Assembly (NCBI RefSeq): GCF_013276795.1
Contig: NZ_VMLR01000003.1
Coordinates: forward strand, 434,001-498,000
Direction: 5' to 3'
DNA: 64,000 bases
Source: Streptococcus sp. 2342
GTDB lineage: Bacteria > Bacillota > Bacilli > Lactobacillales > Streptococcaceae
Shown: positions 1 through 11,316 of the stretch, in pieces
How positions within the stretch are numbered: the stretch's first letter is position 1
Layout of the letters: every line of letters starts with the position of its first letter
Made by a program: the position numbers and the translations under genes
The notes under the pieces: model-generated
Database searches by the model: none
The model's input: the letters and a program-made list of their open reading frames with translations, nothing else
Told to the model about the DNA's origin: nothing

Positions 1-1
1 A

Positions 2-964
2 CAAGAAGACTCAGAAAAGAAAAGCAAAAAAGGCTTTGTTTTGACCGTTTTGGCGCTTGTATCAGTAGTTATCTGTGTCAGTGCTTATTATGTCTATCGT
101 CAAGTGAATCGCTCGACCAAGGAAATTGAAACTTCTCAATCAACTACAGCCAATCAATCGGATGTGGATGATTTTAATACACTTTATGACGCCTTCTACA
201 CAGACAGCAATAAAACGGCTTTGAAAAATAGCCAGTTTGATAAACTAAGTCAACTCAAGACCTTACTTGATAAGCTGGAAGGTAGTCGTGAACATACGCT
301 TGCCAAATCTAAATATGATAGTCTAGCAACGCAAATTAAGGCCATTCAAGATGTCAATGCACAATTTGAAAAACCAGCTATTGTGGATGGTGTGTTGGAT
401 ACCAATGCCAAAGCTAAATCGGATGCTAAATTTACAGATATTAAAACTGGAAATACGGAGCTTGATAAAGTGCTAGATAAGGCTATCAGCCTTGGTAAGA
501 GCCAGCAAACAAGTACTTCTAGCTCAAGTTCAAGTGAAACTAGTAGCTCAAGCTCTAGTCAAACAAGCTCAAATACGACTAGTGAGACAAGCCCAAGTAG
601 TTCAAATGCTGCCTCAAATGAAACTAGAAGTACTCGCAGTGAAGTCAATATGGGTCTCTCGAGTGCAGGGGTTGCTGTTCAAAGAAGTGCCAGTCGTGTT
701 GCCTATAATCAGTCTGCTATTGATGATAGTAACAACTCTGCTTGGGATTTTGCGGATGGTGTTTTGGAACAAATTCTAGCGACTTCACGTTCACGTGGCT
801 ATATCACTGGAGACCAATATATCCTTGAACGTGTCAATATCGTTAATGGCAATGGTTATTACAACCTCTACAAGCCAGATGGAACCTATCTCTTTACCCT
901 TAACTGTAAGACAGGCTACTTTGTCGGAAATGGCGCTGGTCATGCGGATGACTTGGACTACTAA
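2..964 (+). CDS. mapZ: MapZ (LocZ) division-site positioning protein, 3' part
   Basis: The gene is cut by the left edge; about 320 C-terminal residues are visible in a frame open from base 2. MapZ marks mid-cell and guides FtsZ ring placement in streptococci. Visible in order: a basic stretch ending in KKGF, one transmembrane helix (about bases 38-100), an extracellular region, a serine/threonine-rich linker (about bases 515-615), and a C-terminal domain ending HADDLDY. A membrane helix followed by an external domain with a Ser-rich linker is the known MapZ plan, and gnd next door matches the pneumococcal gene order. The cytoplasmic FtsZ-binding N-terminus lies outside the window. The TTG at 41 is internal to the gene and is not its start. 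Confidence 0.9.
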   Translation, partial: QEDSEKKSKKGFVLTVLALVSVVICVSAYYVYRQVNRSTKEIETSQSTTANQSDVDDFNTLYDAFYTDSNKTALKNSQFDKLSQLKTLLDKLEGSREHTLAKSKYDSLATQIKAIQDVNAQFEKPAIVDGVLDTNAKAKSDAKFTDIKTGNTELDKVLDKAISLGKSQQTSTSSSSSSETSSSSSSQTSSNTTSETSPSSSNAASNETRSTRSEVNMGLSSAGVAVQRSASRVAYNQSAIDDSNNSAWDFADGVLEQILATSRSRGYITGDQYILERVNIVNGNGYYNLYKPDGTYLFTLNCKTGYFVGNGAGHADDLDY

Positions 965-1002
965 GCAGTCGTTACAAAATTCTTTCTTTTCAAAAGTAAA
1001 AA

Positions 1003-1033
1003 TGATAAAATAAAACAAATCAAACAAGAGGAG
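1003..1033 (+). promoter_or_regulatory. Possible extended -10 promoter and RBS of gnd
   Basis: TGA-TAAAAT at 1003-1011 forms an extended -10 box, with no good -35 upstream. A GAGGAG ribosome site lies at 1029-1034, just before the gnd ATG at 1040. Read-through from mapZ is also possible, since no clear terminator separates the two genes. Confidence 0.4.
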
Positions 1034-1039
1034 TGTCAA

Positions 1040-2464
1040 ATGACAAAAGCTAACTTTGGTGTCGTAGGTATGGCCGTAATGGGTCGTAACCTTGCCCTTA
1101 ATATTGAATCTCGTGGTTATACAGTTGCTATCTACAACCGTAGTAAAGAAAAAACGGAAGATGTAATTGCTTGCCATCCTGAAAAGAACTTTGTACCAAG
1201 CTATGACGTTGAAAGTTTTGTAAACTCAATCGAAAAACCTCGTCGTATCATGCTCATGGTTCAAGCAGGACCTGGTACAGATGCTACAATTCAAGCCCTT
1301 CTTCCACACCTTGACAAGGGTGATATCTTGATTGACGGCGGAAACACTTTCTACAAAGATACAATCCGTCGTAATGAAGAATTGGCAAACTCAGGTATCA
1401 ACTTTATCGGTACTGGGGTTTCTGGTGGTGAAAAAGGTGCCCTTGAAGGTCCTTCTATCATGCCTGGTGGACAAAAAGAGGCCTATGAATTGGTTGCGGA
1501 TGTTCTTGAAGAAATCTCAGCTAAGGCACCAGAAGATGGCAAACCATGTGTGACTTATATCGGTCCTGATGGAGCTGGTCACTATGTGAAAATGGTTCAC
1601 AACGGTATCGAGTATGGTGATATGCAATTGATCGCAGAAAGCTATGACTTGATGCAACACTTGCTAGGTCTTTCTGCAGAAGACATGGCTGAAATCTTTA
1701 CTGAGTGGAACAAGGGTGAATTGGACAGCTACTTGATTGAAATCACAGCTGATATCTTGAGCCGTAAAGACGATGAAGGCCAAGATGGACCAATCGTAGA
1801 CTACATCCTTGATGCTGCAGGTAACAAGGGAACTGGTAAATGGACTAGCCAATCATCACTTGATCTTGGTGTGCCATTGTCACTCATCACTGAGTCAGTA
1901 TTTGCTCGCTACATCTCTACTTACAAAGAAGAACGCGTGCATGCTAGCAAGGTTCTTCCAAAACCAGCTGCCTTCAAATTTGAAGGAGACAAGGCTGAGT
2001 TGATTGAAAAGATCCGTCAAGCCCTTTACTTCTCAAAAATCATTTCATACGCACAAGGTTTTGCGCAATTGCGTGTAGCTTCTAAAGAAAACAACTGGAA
2101 TTTGCCATTTGCAGATATCGCATCTATCTGGCGTGATGGCTGTATTATCCGTTCTCGTTTCTTGCAAAAGATTACAGATGCTTACAACCGTGATGCAGAC
2201 CTTGCTAACCTTCTTTTGGATGAGTACTTCTTGGATGTTACTGCTAAGTACCAACAAGCAGTGCGTGATATCGTAGCTCTTGCTGTTCAAGCTGGTGTAC
2301 CAGTACCAACCTTCTCAGCAGCTATTACTTACTTTGATAGCTACCGTTCAGCTGATCTTCCAGCTAACTTGATCCAAGCGCAACGTGATTACTTTGGTGC
2401 CCACACTTACCAACGTAAAGACAAAGAAGGAACCTTCCACTACTCTTGGTATGACGAAAAATAA
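1040..2464 (+). CDS. gnd: 6-phosphogluconate dehydrogenase, decarboxylating
   Basis: This cytosolic enzyme oxidises and decarboxylates 6-phosphogluconate to ribulose 5-phosphate and makes NADPH, in the oxidative pentose phosphate pathway. The 474-residue length is normal for the family. The N-terminal Rossmann motif GVVGMAVMG is at residues 7-15. The substrate motif [19 protein letters not shown] starts near residue 127, and the catalytic-lysine segment [14 protein letters not shown] follows near residue 180. The ATG at 1040 follows a GAGGAG ribosome site. The response-regulator gene starts 12 bp after its stop, so the two are probably co-transcribed. Codon use is that of a highly expressed gene. 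Confidence 0.97.
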   Translation: MTKANFGVVGMAVMGRNLALNIESRGYTVAIYNRSKEKTEDVIACHPEKNFVPSYDVESFVNSIEKPRRIMLMVQAGPGTDATIQALLPHLDKGDILIDGGNTFYKDTIRRNEELANSGINFIGTGVSGGEKGALEGPSIMPGGQKEAYELVADVLEEISAKAPEDGKPCVTYIGPDGAGHYVKMVHNGIEYGDMQLIAESYDLMQHLLGLSAEDMAEIFTEWNKGELDSYLIEITADILSRKDDEGQDGPIVDYILDAAGNKGTGKWTSQSSLDLGVPLSLITESVFARYISTYKEERVHASKVLPKPAAFKFEGDKAELIEKIRQALYFSKIISYAQGFAQLRVASKENNWNLPFADIASIWRDGCIIRSRFLQKITDAYNRDADLANLLLDEYFLDVTAKYQQAVRDIVALAVQAGVPVPTFSAAITYFDSYRSADLPANLIQAQRDYFGAHTYQRKDKEGTFHYSWYDEK

Positions 2465-2475
2465 GTAGGTCTGCC

Positions 2476-3165
2476 ATGGGGAAACGGATTTTATTACTTG
2501 AGAAAGAACGAAATCTAGCTCATTTTTTAAGTTTGGAGCTCCAAAAAGAGCAATACCGAGTTGATCAGGTTGAGGAGGGGCAAAAAGCCCTCTCCATGGC
2601 TCTTCAGACAGACTATGACTTGATTTTATTGAATGCTCAACTGGGGGATATGACAGCCCAGGATTTTGCAGACAAGCTGAGTCGGACTAAGCCAGCTTCA
2701 GTGATCATGGTCTTGGACCATCGTGAAGAATTGCAAGATCAGATTGAGACAATCCAACGCTTTGCCGTTTCTTACATCTATAAGCCAGTTATTATTGAGA
2801 ATCTGGTAGCTCGTATTTCAGCGATTTTCCGAGGTCGGGACTTCATCGATCAACACTGTAGTCAGATGAAGGTTCCAACGTCTTACCGTAATCTGCGTAT
2901 GGATGTAGAACATCATACCGTTTATCGTGGCGAGGAAATGATTGCTCTGACGCGTCGTGAGTATGACCTCTTGGCTACTCTTATGGGAAGCAAGAAAGTT
3001 CTGACTCGTGAGCAGTTGTTGGAAAGTGTCTGGAAGTATGAAAGTGCGACCGAAACAAATATCGTGGATGTCTATATCCGTTATCTACGTAGCAAGCTTG
3101 ATGTAAAAGGTCAAAAAAGCTACATTAAAACCGTGCGTGGTGTTGGTTACACCATGCAAGAATAG
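2476..3165 (+). CDS. ritR: Orphan OmpR-family response regulator RitR
   Basis: RitR represses iron uptake (piu) in S. pneumoniae and responds to redox state rather than to a histidine kinase. The 229-residue protein has a receiver domain (about 4-118) and a winged-helix DNA-binding domain (about 135-228, ending RGVGYTMQE). The usual phospho-acceptor aspartate is Asn53 (motif LILLNAQ), and a single cysteine, Cys128, sits in the linker (IDQHCSQ). Both are the hallmarks of RitR, whose Cys128 oxidation drives dimerisation. No kinase gene is adjacent. It lies 12 bp after gnd, which links iron/redox control with an NADPH-producing gene. A hairpin terminator follows the stop. Confidence 0.93.
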   Translation: MGKRILLLEKERNLAHFLSLELQKEQYRVDQVEEGQKALSMALQTDYDLILLNAQLGDMTAQDFADKLSRTKPASVIMVLDHREELQDQIETIQRFAVSYIYKPVIIENLVARISAIFRGRDFIDQHCSQMKVPTSYRNLRMDVEHHTVYRGEEMIALTRREYDLLATLMGSKKVLTREQLLESVWKYESATETNIVDVYIRYLRSKLDVKGQKSYIKTVRGVGYTMQE

Positions 3166-3196
3166 AAAAGCAGTTGCAGTTGTGTAACTGCTTTTT
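3166..3196 (+). terminator. Terminator of gnd-ritR
   Basis: AAAAGCAGTT (3166-3175) pairs with AACTGCTTTT (3186-3195) around a 10-nt loop, and the 3' arm ends in a run of five T. It sits directly after the ritR stop. Confidence 0.85.
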
Positions 3197-3214
3197 ATGT
3201 GATTTCTTTATATA

Positions 3215-3255
3215 TTGACATAAAATTTTGTATTTGCTACAATCAGTTATGGAGG
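3215..3255 (+). promoter_or_regulatory. Promoter and RBS of the choline-binding protein gene
   Basis: TTGACA at 3215-3220, a 17-bp spacer, then TACAAT at 3238-3243 preceded by TGC (extended -10): close to a consensus housekeeping promoter. A GGAGG ribosome site at 3251-3255 lies 9 bp before the ATG at 3265. The short distance from -10 to RBS implies a very short leader. Confidence 0.85.
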
Positions 3256-3264
3256 ATATATCTA

Positions 3265-4230
3265 ATGAAAACAATAAAAAAATTGATGCAAATTGCATTA
3301 GCAGTCTTTTTCTTTGGTTTGCTAGCGACCAGTGCAGTATTGGCGGATGATGCTGATTCAGAAGGTTGGCAATTTGTCCAAGAAAATGGTAGAACCTACT
3401 ACAAGAAGGGGGAACTCAAAGAAACCTACTGGCGAGTGATTGATGGTAAGTACTATTATTTTGATCCTTTATCTGGAGAGATGGTTGTCGGCTGGCAATA
3501 TATACCTGCTCCACACGAAGGGGTTACGATTGGTTCTTCTATAAGGCAAGATGTTGCTTTTAGACCAGATTGGTTTTACTTTGGTCAAGATGGGGTACTA
3601 CAAGAATTTGTTGGGAAGCAAGTTTTAGAAGCAAAAACAGCTACAAATGTCAACAAGCATCATGGGGAACAATATAATAGTCCAGCAGAGAAACGAGTCT
3701 ATTATTTTGAAGATCAACGTAGTTATCACACCTTAAAAACTGGTTGGATTTATGATGAGGGGCACTGGTATTATTTACTGAAGGATGGTGGTTTTGATTC
3801 TCGCATCAACCGATTGACTGTTGGGGAGCTAGCACGTGGTTGGGTTAAGGATTTTCCTCTTACATATGATGAAGATAAGCTAAAAGCTGCTCCATGGTAT
3901 TATCTAGATCCAACAACTGGTATTATGCAAACTGGTTGGCAATATCTTGGTAACAAGTGGTACTATCTCCGTTCATCAGGAGCAATGTCAACTGGTTGGT
4001 ATCAGGAAGGCTCAACTTGGTATTATCTAGATGCTGAAAATGGTGATATGAAAACGGGCTGGCAATACCTTGGTAACAAGTGGTACTATCTTCGTTCATC
4101 AGGAGCAATGTCAACTGGTTGGTTCCAGGTCGGTAGTAAATGGTACTATGCTTATAGCTCAGGTGCTTTAGCAGTGAATACCACTGTAGATGGCTATTCT
4201 GTCAATTATAATGGCGAATGGATTCAATAA
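3265..4230 (+). CDS. Choline-binding surface protein (CbpC/CbpJ-like)
   Basis: This is a secreted protein held on the wall by choline on teichoic acid. The start at 3265 is chosen because it follows the GGAGG site and opens a signal peptide (MKTIKKLMQIALAVFFFGLL..., likely cleaved after VLA at about residues 27-29). A frame-compatible ATG at 3199 overlaps the promoter. The mature part consists of choline-binding repeats (W-Y-F/Y-TGW pattern), irregular at first, then regular from about base 3920: TGWQYLGNKWYYLRSSGAMSTGW occurs twice, almost identical. No separate catalytic domain is visible. In pneumococcus cbpC and cbpJ occupy this place as neighbours; only one gene is present here. The exact Cbp name is uncertain. 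Confidence 0.85.
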   Translation: MKTIKKLMQIALAVFFFGLLATSAVLADDADSEGWQFVQENGRTYYKKGELKETYWRVIDGKYYYFDPLSGEMVVGWQYIPAPHEGVTIGSSIRQDVAFRPDWFYFGQDGVLQEFVGKQVLEAKTATNVNKHHGEQYNSPAEKRVYYFEDQRSYHTLKTGWIYDEGHWYYLLKDGGFDSRINRLTVGELARGWVKDFPLTYDEDKLKAAPWYYLDPTTGIMQTGWQYLGNKWYYLRSSGAMSTGWYQEGSTWYYLDAENGDMKTGWQYLGNKWYYLRSSGAMSTGWFQVGSKWYYAYSSGALAVNTTVDGYSVNYNGEWIQ

Positions 4231-4237
4231 TGAAAGA

Positions 4238-4268
4238 AGCGATTGTGAATGAAACAATCGCTTTTTTT
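4238..4268 (+). terminator. Terminator after the choline-binding protein gene
   Basis: AGCGATTGT (4238-4246) pairs with ACAATCGCT (4254-4262), followed by a T run to 4268. Confidence 0.85.
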
Positions 4269-4352
4269 GTGAAAATATAATAAAATAGATAGGAGAGAAT
4301 AAATACTTGTATGAAAAAATGAGACGGCTTTTTCGTCTAGTAAAAGGAAAAA

Positions 4353-5231
4353 ATGACAAAAAAAGTTGGTGTCGGTCAGGCACATAGTAAGATTATTTTA
4401 ATAGGGGAGCATGCGGTCGTTTACGGTTATCCTGCTATTTCCTTGCCTCTTTTGGAGGTGGAGGTGACTTGTAAGGTGGTCCCTGCTGAAAGTCCTTGGC
4501 GTCTCTATGAGGAGGATACCTTGTCCATGGCAGTTTATGCTTCTCTGGAGTATTTGAATATCAAAGAAGCCTGCATTCGCTGTGAGATTGACTCGGCTAT
4601 TCCTGAAAAACGGGGAATGGGTTCGTCAGCAGCTATCAGCATAGCGGCCATTCGTGCGGTATTTGACTATTATCAGGCAGAACTGCCTCATGATGTACTA
4701 GAAATCTTGGTCAATCGGGCGGAGATGATTGCTCATATGAATCCTAGTGGTTTGGATGCTAAGACCTGTCTCAGTGACCAGCCTATTCGCTTTATTAAGA
4801 ACGTAGGATTTACAGAGCTTGAGATGGATTTATCCGCCTATTTGGTGATTGCCGATACGGGCGTTTATGGTCACACTCGTGAAGCCATCCAGATGGTTCA
4901 AAACAAGGGCAAGGATGCCCTGCCGTTTTTGCATGCCTTGGGAGAATTGACCCAGCAGGCAGAAGATGCGATTTCACAAAAAGATGCTGAAGGACTAGGA
5001 CAAATCCTCAGTCAAGCGCATTTACATCTAAAAGAAATTGGTGTCAGTAGCCCTGAGGCGGATTCTCTGGTTGAAACGGCTCTTAGCCATGGTGCTTTGG
5101 GTGCCAAGATGAGCGGTGGTGGGCTTGGAGGCTGTATCATAGCCTTGGCAGACAATTTGACACACGCACAAGAACTAGCAGAAAGATTAGAAGAGAAAGG
5201 AGCTGTTCAGACATGGATAGAGAGCCTGTAA
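4353..5231 (+). CDS. mvaK1: Mevalonate kinase
   Basis: It phosphorylates mevalonate to 5-phosphomevalonate, the first kinase step of the mevalonate route to isopentenyl diphosphate used for undecaprenyl carriers. The 292-residue GHMP kinase has the N-terminal substrate segment KIILIGEHAVVYG (about 13-25), the GHMP ATP loop PEKRGMGSSAAIS (about 84-96) and the C-terminal GHMP motif KMSGGGLGGC near 253-263. The ATG at 4353 follows an AAAAGGAAA site. The next gene, mvaD, starts 19 bp before its stop, so translation is probably coupled. A TATAAT at 4276-4281 lacks a convincing -35 and is only a possible promoter. Confidence 0.95.
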   Translation: MTKKVGVGQAHSKIILIGEHAVVYGYPAISLPLLEVEVTCKVVPAESPWRLYEEDTLSMAVYASLEYLNIKEACIRCEIDSAIPEKRGMGSSAAISIAAIRAVFDYYQAELPHDVLEILVNRAEMIAHMNPSGLDAKTCLSDQPIRFIKNVGFTELEMDLSAYLVIADTGVYGHTREAIQMVQNKGKDALPFLHALGELTQQAEDAISQKDAEGLGQILSQAHLHLKEIGVSSPEADSLVETALSHGALGAKMSGGGLGGCIIALADNLTHAQELAERLEEKGAVQTWIESL

Positions 5232-6152
5232 CAGTACGTTCCTACGCAAATATTGCTATTATCAAATATTGGGGAAAGAAAAAAGAGAAAGAGATGGTGC
5301 CTGCTACTAGCAGTATTTCTTTGACTTTGGAAAATATGTATACGGAGACGACCTTGTCATCTCTACCGACGGATGCGACAGCTGATGCCTTTTATATCAA
5401 TGGTCAGCTACAAAATGAGGCTGAGCATATTAAGATGAGTAAGATTATTGACCGTTATCGTCCAGATGGTGAAGGCTTTGTTCGTATCGATACTCAAAAC
5501 AATATGCCGACCGCAGCGGGTTTGTCCTCAAGTTCGAGTGGTTTGTCCGCCTTGGTCAAGGCTTGCAATGCCTATTTCAAACTTGGATTGGATAGAAGTC
5601 AGTTGGCGCAGGAAGCGAAGTTTGCCTCAGGATCTTCCTCTCGGAGTTTTTATGGACCACTAGGTGCTTGGGATAAGGATAGCGGAGAAATTTACCCTGT
5701 AGAGACAGACTTGAAACTAGCTATGATTATGTTGGTACTAGAGGATAAGAAAAAACCAATCTCTAGCCGTGACGGGATGAAACTCTGTGTGGAAACTTCG
5801 ACGACTTTTGATGACTGGGTCCGTCAGTCTGAGAAAGACTATCAGGATATGCTGGTTTATCTCAAGGAAAATGACTTTGCCAAGGTTGGGGAGTTAACGG
5901 AGGAAAATGCCCTGGCTATGCACGCTACGACCAAAACAGCATCACCAGCCTTTTCTTATCTGACGGATGCGTCTTATGAAGCCATGGACTTTGTTCGCCA
6001 GCTCCGTGAGCAAGGAGAGGCATGTTACTTTACTATGGATGCTGGTCCCAATGTCAAGGTCCTCTGTCAGGAGAAAGACTTGGAGCATTTATCAGAAATC
6101 TTCGGTCAACGTTATCGCTTGATTGTGTCAAAAACAAAGGATTTGAGCCAAG

Positions 6153-6166
<14 letters not shown>
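5213..6166 (+). CDS. mvaD: Diphosphomevalonate decarboxylase
   Basis: It converts mevalonate diphosphate to isopentenyl diphosphate with ATP and release of CO2. The 317-residue protein opens with VRSYANIAIIKYWGK (about 8-22), a family signature. The phosphate loop TAAGLSSSSSGLSAL lies near 99-114, and GSSSRSFYGPLGAW near 139-152 belongs to the active site. It overlaps mvaK1 by 19 bp and mvaK2 by 14 bp, so all four mevalonate genes form one translationally linked operon. The full set with a type II isomerase is typical of streptococci, which lack the MEP pathway. Confidence 0.95.
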
Positions 6167-8168
<2,002 letters not shown>

Positions 8169-8201
8169 CCATCTTCAGACCGAGGTGACTTTTTTGAAGT
8201 G

Positions 8202-8221
8202 TGATAAAATAGAAGGGAGAG
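8202..8221 (+). promoter_or_regulatory. Possible promoter of the liaFSR-like operon
   Basis: TGA-TAAAAT at 8202-8210 is an extended -10 box; the -35 region is weak. A GGGAGAGG ribosome site (8215-8222) precedes the ATG at 8231. No LiaR operator could be assigned by eye. Confidence 0.45.
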
Positions 8222-8230
8222 GATGAACCT

Positions 8231-8929
8231 ATGAGAAAATTTAAAATCTTTTTATTTATTGAAGCCTGTCTTTTGACAGGAGCTCTGATTTTGATGGTAT
8301 CAGAGCATTTTTCGCGTTTTCTGCTGATTTTATTCCTCTTTTTGCTTTTGATTCGCTATTACACTGGTAAAGAGGGCAATAATCTTCTTTTAGTGGTGGC
8401 AACCATTCTCTTCTTTTTTATCGTCATGCTCAATCCTTTTGTGATTCTAGCTATTTTTGTTGCGGTTATATACAGCCTCTTTCTTCTTTATCCGATGATG
8501 AATCAGGAAAAAGAGCAAACCAATTTGGTGTTTGAAGAGGTGGTGACGGTTAAGAAGGAGAAAAATCGTTGGTTTGGAAATCTCCATCATTTTTCAAGCT
8601 ACCAGACTTGCCAATTTGATGATATCAATCTCTTTCGTCTCATGGGGAAGGACACTATTCATCTGGAGAGGGTCATCCTAACCAATCATGACAATGTCAT
8701 TATCCTCAGAAAGATGGTAGGAACGACCAAAATCATCGTACCTGTAGATGTGGAAGTCAGTCTCAGTGTCAACTGTCTCTATGGGGATTTGACTTTTTTC
8801 AACCAGCCCAAGCGAGCGCTCCGCAATGAACACTATCATCAAGAAACAAGAGACTATCTTAAGAGTAACAAGAGTGTCAAGATTTTCTTGACCACTATGA
8901 TTGGGGATGTTGAGGTGGTCAGAGGATGA
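8231..8929 (+). CDS. liaF: LiaF-like membrane regulator of an envelope-stress system
   Basis: The 232-residue protein has three or four hydrophobic helices in its first 90 residues, then a soluble domain (about 115-232) rich in beta-strand pattern (TIHLERVILTNHDNVIILRKMVG), as in LiaF/VraT proteins that hold the kinase LiaS inactive until cell-wall damage. It overlaps the kinase gene by 4 bp and is followed by a NarL-type regulator, the full liaF-liaS-liaR order. The corresponding pneumococcal system is TCS03. Function is inferred from this context and topology; sequence identity to LiaF could not be measured. Confidence 0.85.
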   Translation: MRKFKIFLFIEACLLTGALILMVSEHFSRFLLILFLFLLLIRYYTGKEGNNLLLVVATILFFFIVMLNPFVILAIFVAVIYSLFLLYPMMNQEKEQTNLVFEEVVTVKKEKNRWFGNLHHFSSYQTCQFDDINLFRLMGKDTIHLERVILTNHDNVIILRKMVGTTKIIVPVDVEVSLSVNCLYGDLTFFNQPKRALRNEHYHQETRDYLKSNKSVKIFLTTMIGDVEVVRG

Positions 8930-9921
8930 AAAAACAAGCCTATGTAATCATTGCTCTCACCTCCTTTCTGTTTGTCTTATTTTTCTCCCACAGCTTGATG
9001 GAAATTCTTGATTTTGACTGGTCTATTTTCCTGCACGATGTCGAAAAAACAGAAAAATTTGTTTTTTTGTTGTTGGTGTTCAGCATGTCCATGACCTGTC
9101 TCTTAGCCCTATTTTGGCGAGGTATTGAAGAGCTTTCTCTAAGAAAAATGCAGGCTAATCTCAAGCGTTTATTGGCAGGGCAAGAAGTGGTTCAGGTTGC
9201 CGATCCAGATTTGGATGCCAGTTTCAAGTCCTTGTCTGGGAAACTTAACCTTTTGACAGAAGCTCTTCAAAAGGCTGAAAATCACAGCCTTGCTCAGGAA
9301 GAGGAAATCATTGAGAAGGAAAGAAAGCGGATTGCTCGGGATTTGCATGATACGGTCAGTCAGGAGTTGTTTGCGGCCCACATGATTTTATCGGGTATCA
9401 GTCAGCAGGCTTTGAAATTGAATAGAGAAAAGATGCAGATCCAGTTGCAGAGTGTCACAGCTATTTTAGAAACAGCCCAGAAGGATTTGCGGGTCTTGCT
9501 TCTGCATTTGCGACCAGTTGAATTGGAGCAGAAGAGTCTGGTTGAGGGAATCCAAATCCTCTTAAAAGAGCTTGAGGACAAGAGTGATCTCAAGGTTGCT
9601 TTCAAGCAAAATGTGACGAAATTGCCCAAGAAAATCGAGGAGCATATCTTCCGTATCCTGCAAGAGTTGATAAGCAATACCCTCCGCCATGCCCAGGCCT
9701 CCTGTTTGGATGTCTATATCTATCAGACGGATTTTGAATTGCAACTGAAGGTGGTGGATAATGGGATTGGTTTCCAGTTAGGGAGTTTAGACGACTTGAG
9801 TTATGGACTCCGCAATATCAAGGAGCGGGTTGAAGATATGGCAGGGACAGTTCAGTTATTAACAGCTCCCAAGCAAGGGCTGGCAGTTGATATCCGTATT
9901 CCCCTGTTAGATAAGGAATGA
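8926..9921 (+). CDS. liaS: Sensor histidine kinase LiaS-like (HK03)
   Basis: This membrane kinase of the NarX/DesK class is predicted to sense cell-envelope stress. It has two transmembrane helices near residues 5-24 and 46-66 with a short external loop, a coiled linker, then the HisKA_3 phospho-acceptor segment ERKRIARDLHDTVSQ with His141. The ATP-binding part includes ISNTLRHAQA (about 249-258) and DNGIGFQ (about 278-284). The very short sensing loop fits an intramembrane-sensing kinase controlled by LiaF. The gene overlaps liaF by 4 bp, and liaR starts 14 bp downstream. Confidence 0.92.
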   Translation: MKKQAYVIIALTSFLFVLFFSHSLMEILDFDWSIFLHDVEKTEKFVFLLLVFSMSMTCLLALFWRGIEELSLRKMQANLKRLLAGQEVVQVADPDLDASFKSLSGKLNLLTEALQKAENHSLAQEEEIIEKERKRIARDLHDTVSQELFAAHMILSGISQQALKLNREKMQIQLQSVTAILETAQKDLRVLLLHLRPVELEQKSLVEGIQILLKELEDKSDLKVAFKQNVTKLPKKIEEHIFRILQELISNTLRHAQASCLDVYIYQTDFELQLKVVDNGIGFQLGSLDDLSYGLRNIKERVEDMAGTVQLLTAPKQGLAVDIRIPLLDKE

Positions 9922-9934
9922 TAAAGGAGTAAAG

Positions 9935-10567
9935 ATGAAAATTTTACTAGTAGATGACCATGAAATGGTCCGCTTGGGTTTGAAAAGCTACTTTGACCTC
10001 CAAGACGATGTAGAAGTTGTGGGTGAGGCGTCCAACGGATCTCAGGGGATTGAGTTGGCATTGGAATTGCGTCCGGATGTCATTGTCATGGATATCGTCA
10101 TGCCTGAGATGAATGGAATTGATGCGACCTTGGCTATCCTCAAAGAATGGCCTGAAGCCAAGATTTTGATTGTGAGCTCTTATTTGGACAATGAAAAAAT
10201 CATGCCTGTCTTAAATGCAGGTGCTAGGGGCTATATGCTCAAGACTTCTAGTGCAGACGAACTACTCCATGCTGTTCGTAAGGTGGCTGCTGGCGAGCTG
10301 GCTATTGAACAAGAGGTCAGCAAAAAAGTCGAATACCACCGCAATCACATAGAACTACATGAGGACCTGACTGCGCGTGAGCGAGATGTACTCCAACTTA
10401 TCGCCAAGGGCTATGAAAATCAGCGCATCGCAGATGAACTTTTTATCTCTCTCAAGACGGTCAAGACCCACGTGTCCAACATTCTTGCCAAACTTGAAGT
10501 CAGCGATCGCACCCAGGCAGCGGTCTATGCCTTTCAGCATCATTTGGTAGGGCATGAGGAGTTTTAG
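9935..10567 (+). CDS. liaR: NarL/FixJ-family response regulator LiaR-like (RR03)
   Basis: The 210-residue regulator has a receiver domain with the acidic pocket DDHE near residues 7-10, phospho-acceptor Asp53 (VIVMDIVMPEMNG) and the KT pair near 103. A LuxR-type helix-turn-helix follows at about 145-205 (LTARERDVLQLIAKGYENQ, then KTVKTHVSNIL). It should be phosphorylated by the adjacent kinase and activate cell-wall stress genes. The stop TAG at 10565-10567 touches the ATG of the next gene, so the AlkD-like gene is read in the same operon. Confidence 0.92.
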   Translation: MKILLVDDHEMVRLGLKSYFDLQDDVEVVGEASNGSQGIELALELRPDVIVMDIVMPEMNGIDATLAILKEWPEAKILIVSSYLDNEKIMPVLNAGARGYMLKTSSADELLHAVRKVAAGELAIEQEVSKKVEYHRNHIELHEDLTARERDVLQLIAKGYENQRIADELFISLKTVKTHVSNILAKLEVSDRTQAAVYAFQHHLVGHEEF

Positions 10568-11224
10568 ATGAGTCTAACAGATTTACTTGAGGAGCTAGAA
10601 GCAGCAAAAGATCCTCAAAAAGCAGGGCCTATGGAGGCCTATATGCGTCATCAATTTTCCTTTCTAGGCGTTGCGGCGCCAGAAAGAAATAAACTCTATA
10701 AAAAATATTTTCCAGAAGCGAAAAAAACAAAGATTATCGATTGGGATTTTGTAGACACTTGCTGGGAAAAAGAGTCTAGAGAATACCAGTATGTGGCTGC
10801 AAATTATTTGAAAGCCATGCAGTCTTATCTAAAGGACAGCGATTTGCCTAAGCTAGAGCAGTTGGTTGTTACCAAATCTTGGTGGGATACGGTGGATATC
10901 CTAGATCGAGTAGTAGGGAGTTTGGTGTATGACAAGCCGGAACTGGAAAAAATAATCCTCCAATGGAGCCTATCAGATAATATCTGGCTGAGACGTGTCG
11001 CTATTGACCACCAGTTGTTAAGAAAAGAGAAGACCAATGTTCAATTAATGGAAAAGATTCTGCTTCATAATTTGAACCAAACAGAATTCTTTATCAATAA
11101 AGCCGTTGGCTGGGCTCTGAGAGACTACTCCAAAACGAATCCAGCTTGGGTAGCAGGCTTCATTGAGAAAAACAAGGAAAGAATGGCTGACCTTAGTATC
11201 AAAGAAGCAAGCAAGTACCTCTAG
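10568..11224 (+). CDS. AlkD-like DNA alkylation repair protein
   Basis: The 218-residue all-helical protein resembles the HEAT-like repeat DNA glycosylase family (AlkD/AlkC). Recognisable parts are FLGVAAPERNKLYKKYF near residues 32-48, TKSWWDTVDILDRVVG near 101-116, IWLRRVAIDHQLLRK near 140-154 and FINKAVGWALRDYSKTNP near 174-191. The last is a conserved family segment containing the catalytic-type Asp. It probably excises alkylated purines. Its ATG abuts the liaR stop, which suggests co-expression with envelope stress. A strong promoter for tig follows it; no clear terminator separates them. Confidence 0.85.
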   Translation: MSLTDLLEELEAAKDPQKAGPMEAYMRHQFSFLGVAAPERNKLYKKYFPEAKKTKIIDWDFVDTCWEKESREYQYVAANYLKAMQSYLKDSDLPKLEQLVVTKSWWDTVDILDRVVGSLVYDKPELEKIILQWSLSDNIWLRRVAIDHQLLRKEKTNVQLMEKILLHNLNQTEFFINKAVGWALRDYSKTNPAWVAGFIEKNKERMADLSIKEASKYL

Positions 11225-11249
11225 CGTGATTGAAAAGCGCATTCATTAC

Positions 11250-11279
11250 TTGAAAAAAGTCGCCCAGTTATGTTATAAT
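11250..11279 (+). promoter_or_regulatory. Promoter of tig
   Basis: TTGAAA at 11250-11255, an 18-bp spacer and TATAAT at 11274-11279 with TGT in front (extended -10). An AAGGAG ribosome site near 11300 precedes the ATG at 11317. Confidence 0.85.
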
Positions 11280-11316
11280 AGACTGTATTTAAAAAATTTT
11301 AAGGAGAAATGACAGA

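Noticed and set aside
4322..4338. Small AGACG/CGTCT hairpin before mvaK1 as a regulatory RNA
   Set aside because: A 5-bp stem with a T-rich loop is too weak to support a call.
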